Shown: positions 63,603-64,000 of the stretch, piece by piece
Numbering within the stretch: position 1 is the first letter of the stretch
Layout: each line of letters begins with the position of its first letter
From: Lota lota
Taxonomy: Eukaryota; Chordata; Actinopteri; Gadiformes; Lotidae
Assembly (NCBI GenBank): GCA_026745465.1
Contig: JACYXH010000704.1
Coordinates: forward strand, 1-64,000
Direction: 5' to 3'
DNA: 64,000 nucleotides
The notes under the pieces: generated by a model
Seen by the model: the letters and a program-made list of their open reading frames with translations, nothing else
What the model was told of the DNA's origin: nothing
Database searches by the model: none
Program-made: the position numbers and the translations under genes

Positions 63603-63765
63603 AAAGGGGCAGTATTTTACCACTAGGTGTGACAAGCCATTGCAAGCCATTTAAAAATGCTACCCTGTGTTCCATCCATCATACACCCATGTATGTATGT
63701 TGGATACGTACCTATACCTAACACCTAGGCTTCTACCAACTGATAAACCAGTTGGTACTAGGGAT
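63603..63765 (+). mobile_element. MITE family A, diverged copy
   Basis: The left end AAAGGGGCAGTATTTTACCA with an ACTAGGTGTGACAAGCC block, and an internal ACCAACTGATAAACCAGTTGGT, resemble the family A copies at 11300 and 41411. The right end is unclear. The remaining 63766-64000 shows nothing. Confidence 0.45.
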
Positions 63766-64000
63766 GGGAATTTCCAATGTCGTTATTATCGTGAATCGCA
63801 ATAATCACAAAAATCGCACAAAAAATAATGAGGCCCTTGAAAAGGCTGTCTAGCTCGCTAACACACAAAACCTATTTTGATTTAGCTATGTATTTTGAAT
63901 TTGTCACAAGTGATAGCCCATATCTTTATGCCAAAACCTCAATCTCTCTTGAAAAGAACCATGGTTTTGTACGTCTCACTCTCTAGGCCACCAGGCCGAG

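Overview
The window is nuclear DNA of a bony fish, most likely a teleost. It has vertebrate genes with short GT-AG exons, very many dinucleotide microsatellites (about 15 arrays of 60-170 bp), fish-type L2/CR1-like LINE 3' ends, a tRNA-derived SINE, and many TIR-bounded MITEs (hAT-like and others). The STR density recalls gadiform fishes, but that is only an inference. There is no prokaryotic content. All ORFs made of Cys-Val, His-Thr, Ser-Leu or Arg-Glu repeats are microsatellite artefacts.

Layout. (1) 1-18.1 kb, + strand: the 3' half of ATR, the PIKK-family DNA-damage checkpoint kinase. I place 30 consecutive exons that keep one reading frame for about 1,471 residues, from the C-terminal HEAT/UME part through FAT, kinase and FATC to the stop at 17911. 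(2) 18.48 kb, +: a 30-codon hydrophobic micro-ORF of unknown function. (3) 19.1-27.9 kb, +: an endophilin-B-like (SH3GLB family) BAR-domain gene. Its last exon encodes a roughly 265-residue Ser/Thr/Asn-rich tail where relatives carry an SH3 domain. (4) 31.6-32.5 kb, +: a gene resembling the N-terminal half of long pentraxin PTX3 (signal peptide plus coiled coil), with no pentraxin domain visible. (5) 34.6-36.0 kb, -: intact SLC35G2 in one coding exon, with a probable noncoding 5' exon near 38.15 kb. (6) 38.5-51.5 kb: gene-poor sequence with simple repeats, a decayed Ty3/gypsy integrase, nested MITEs and perfect palindromes. (7) 51.6-51.9 kb: a putative promoter with two CTCF-like motifs and a possible first coding exon. 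(8) 52-64 kb: no coding exon seen; MITEs and STRs only. ATR, PTX3 and SLC35G2 all lie on human 3q22-q25, so the linkage fits conserved synteny.

The most unusual signal is in ATR. Four introns (after exons 1, 19, 25 and 28 as numbered here) begin with tandem or duplicated copies of the exon-intron junction itself, so the 5' splice site is multiplied up to about 10 times. The acceptor of exon 1 also lies at the end of a degenerate minisatellite. Other notable points are the SH3-less endophilin B with a 24-nt microexon, the pentraxin-less PTX3-like gene with an in-frame stop followed by more open frame, the micro-ORF, and several MITE families with multiple copies in the window.
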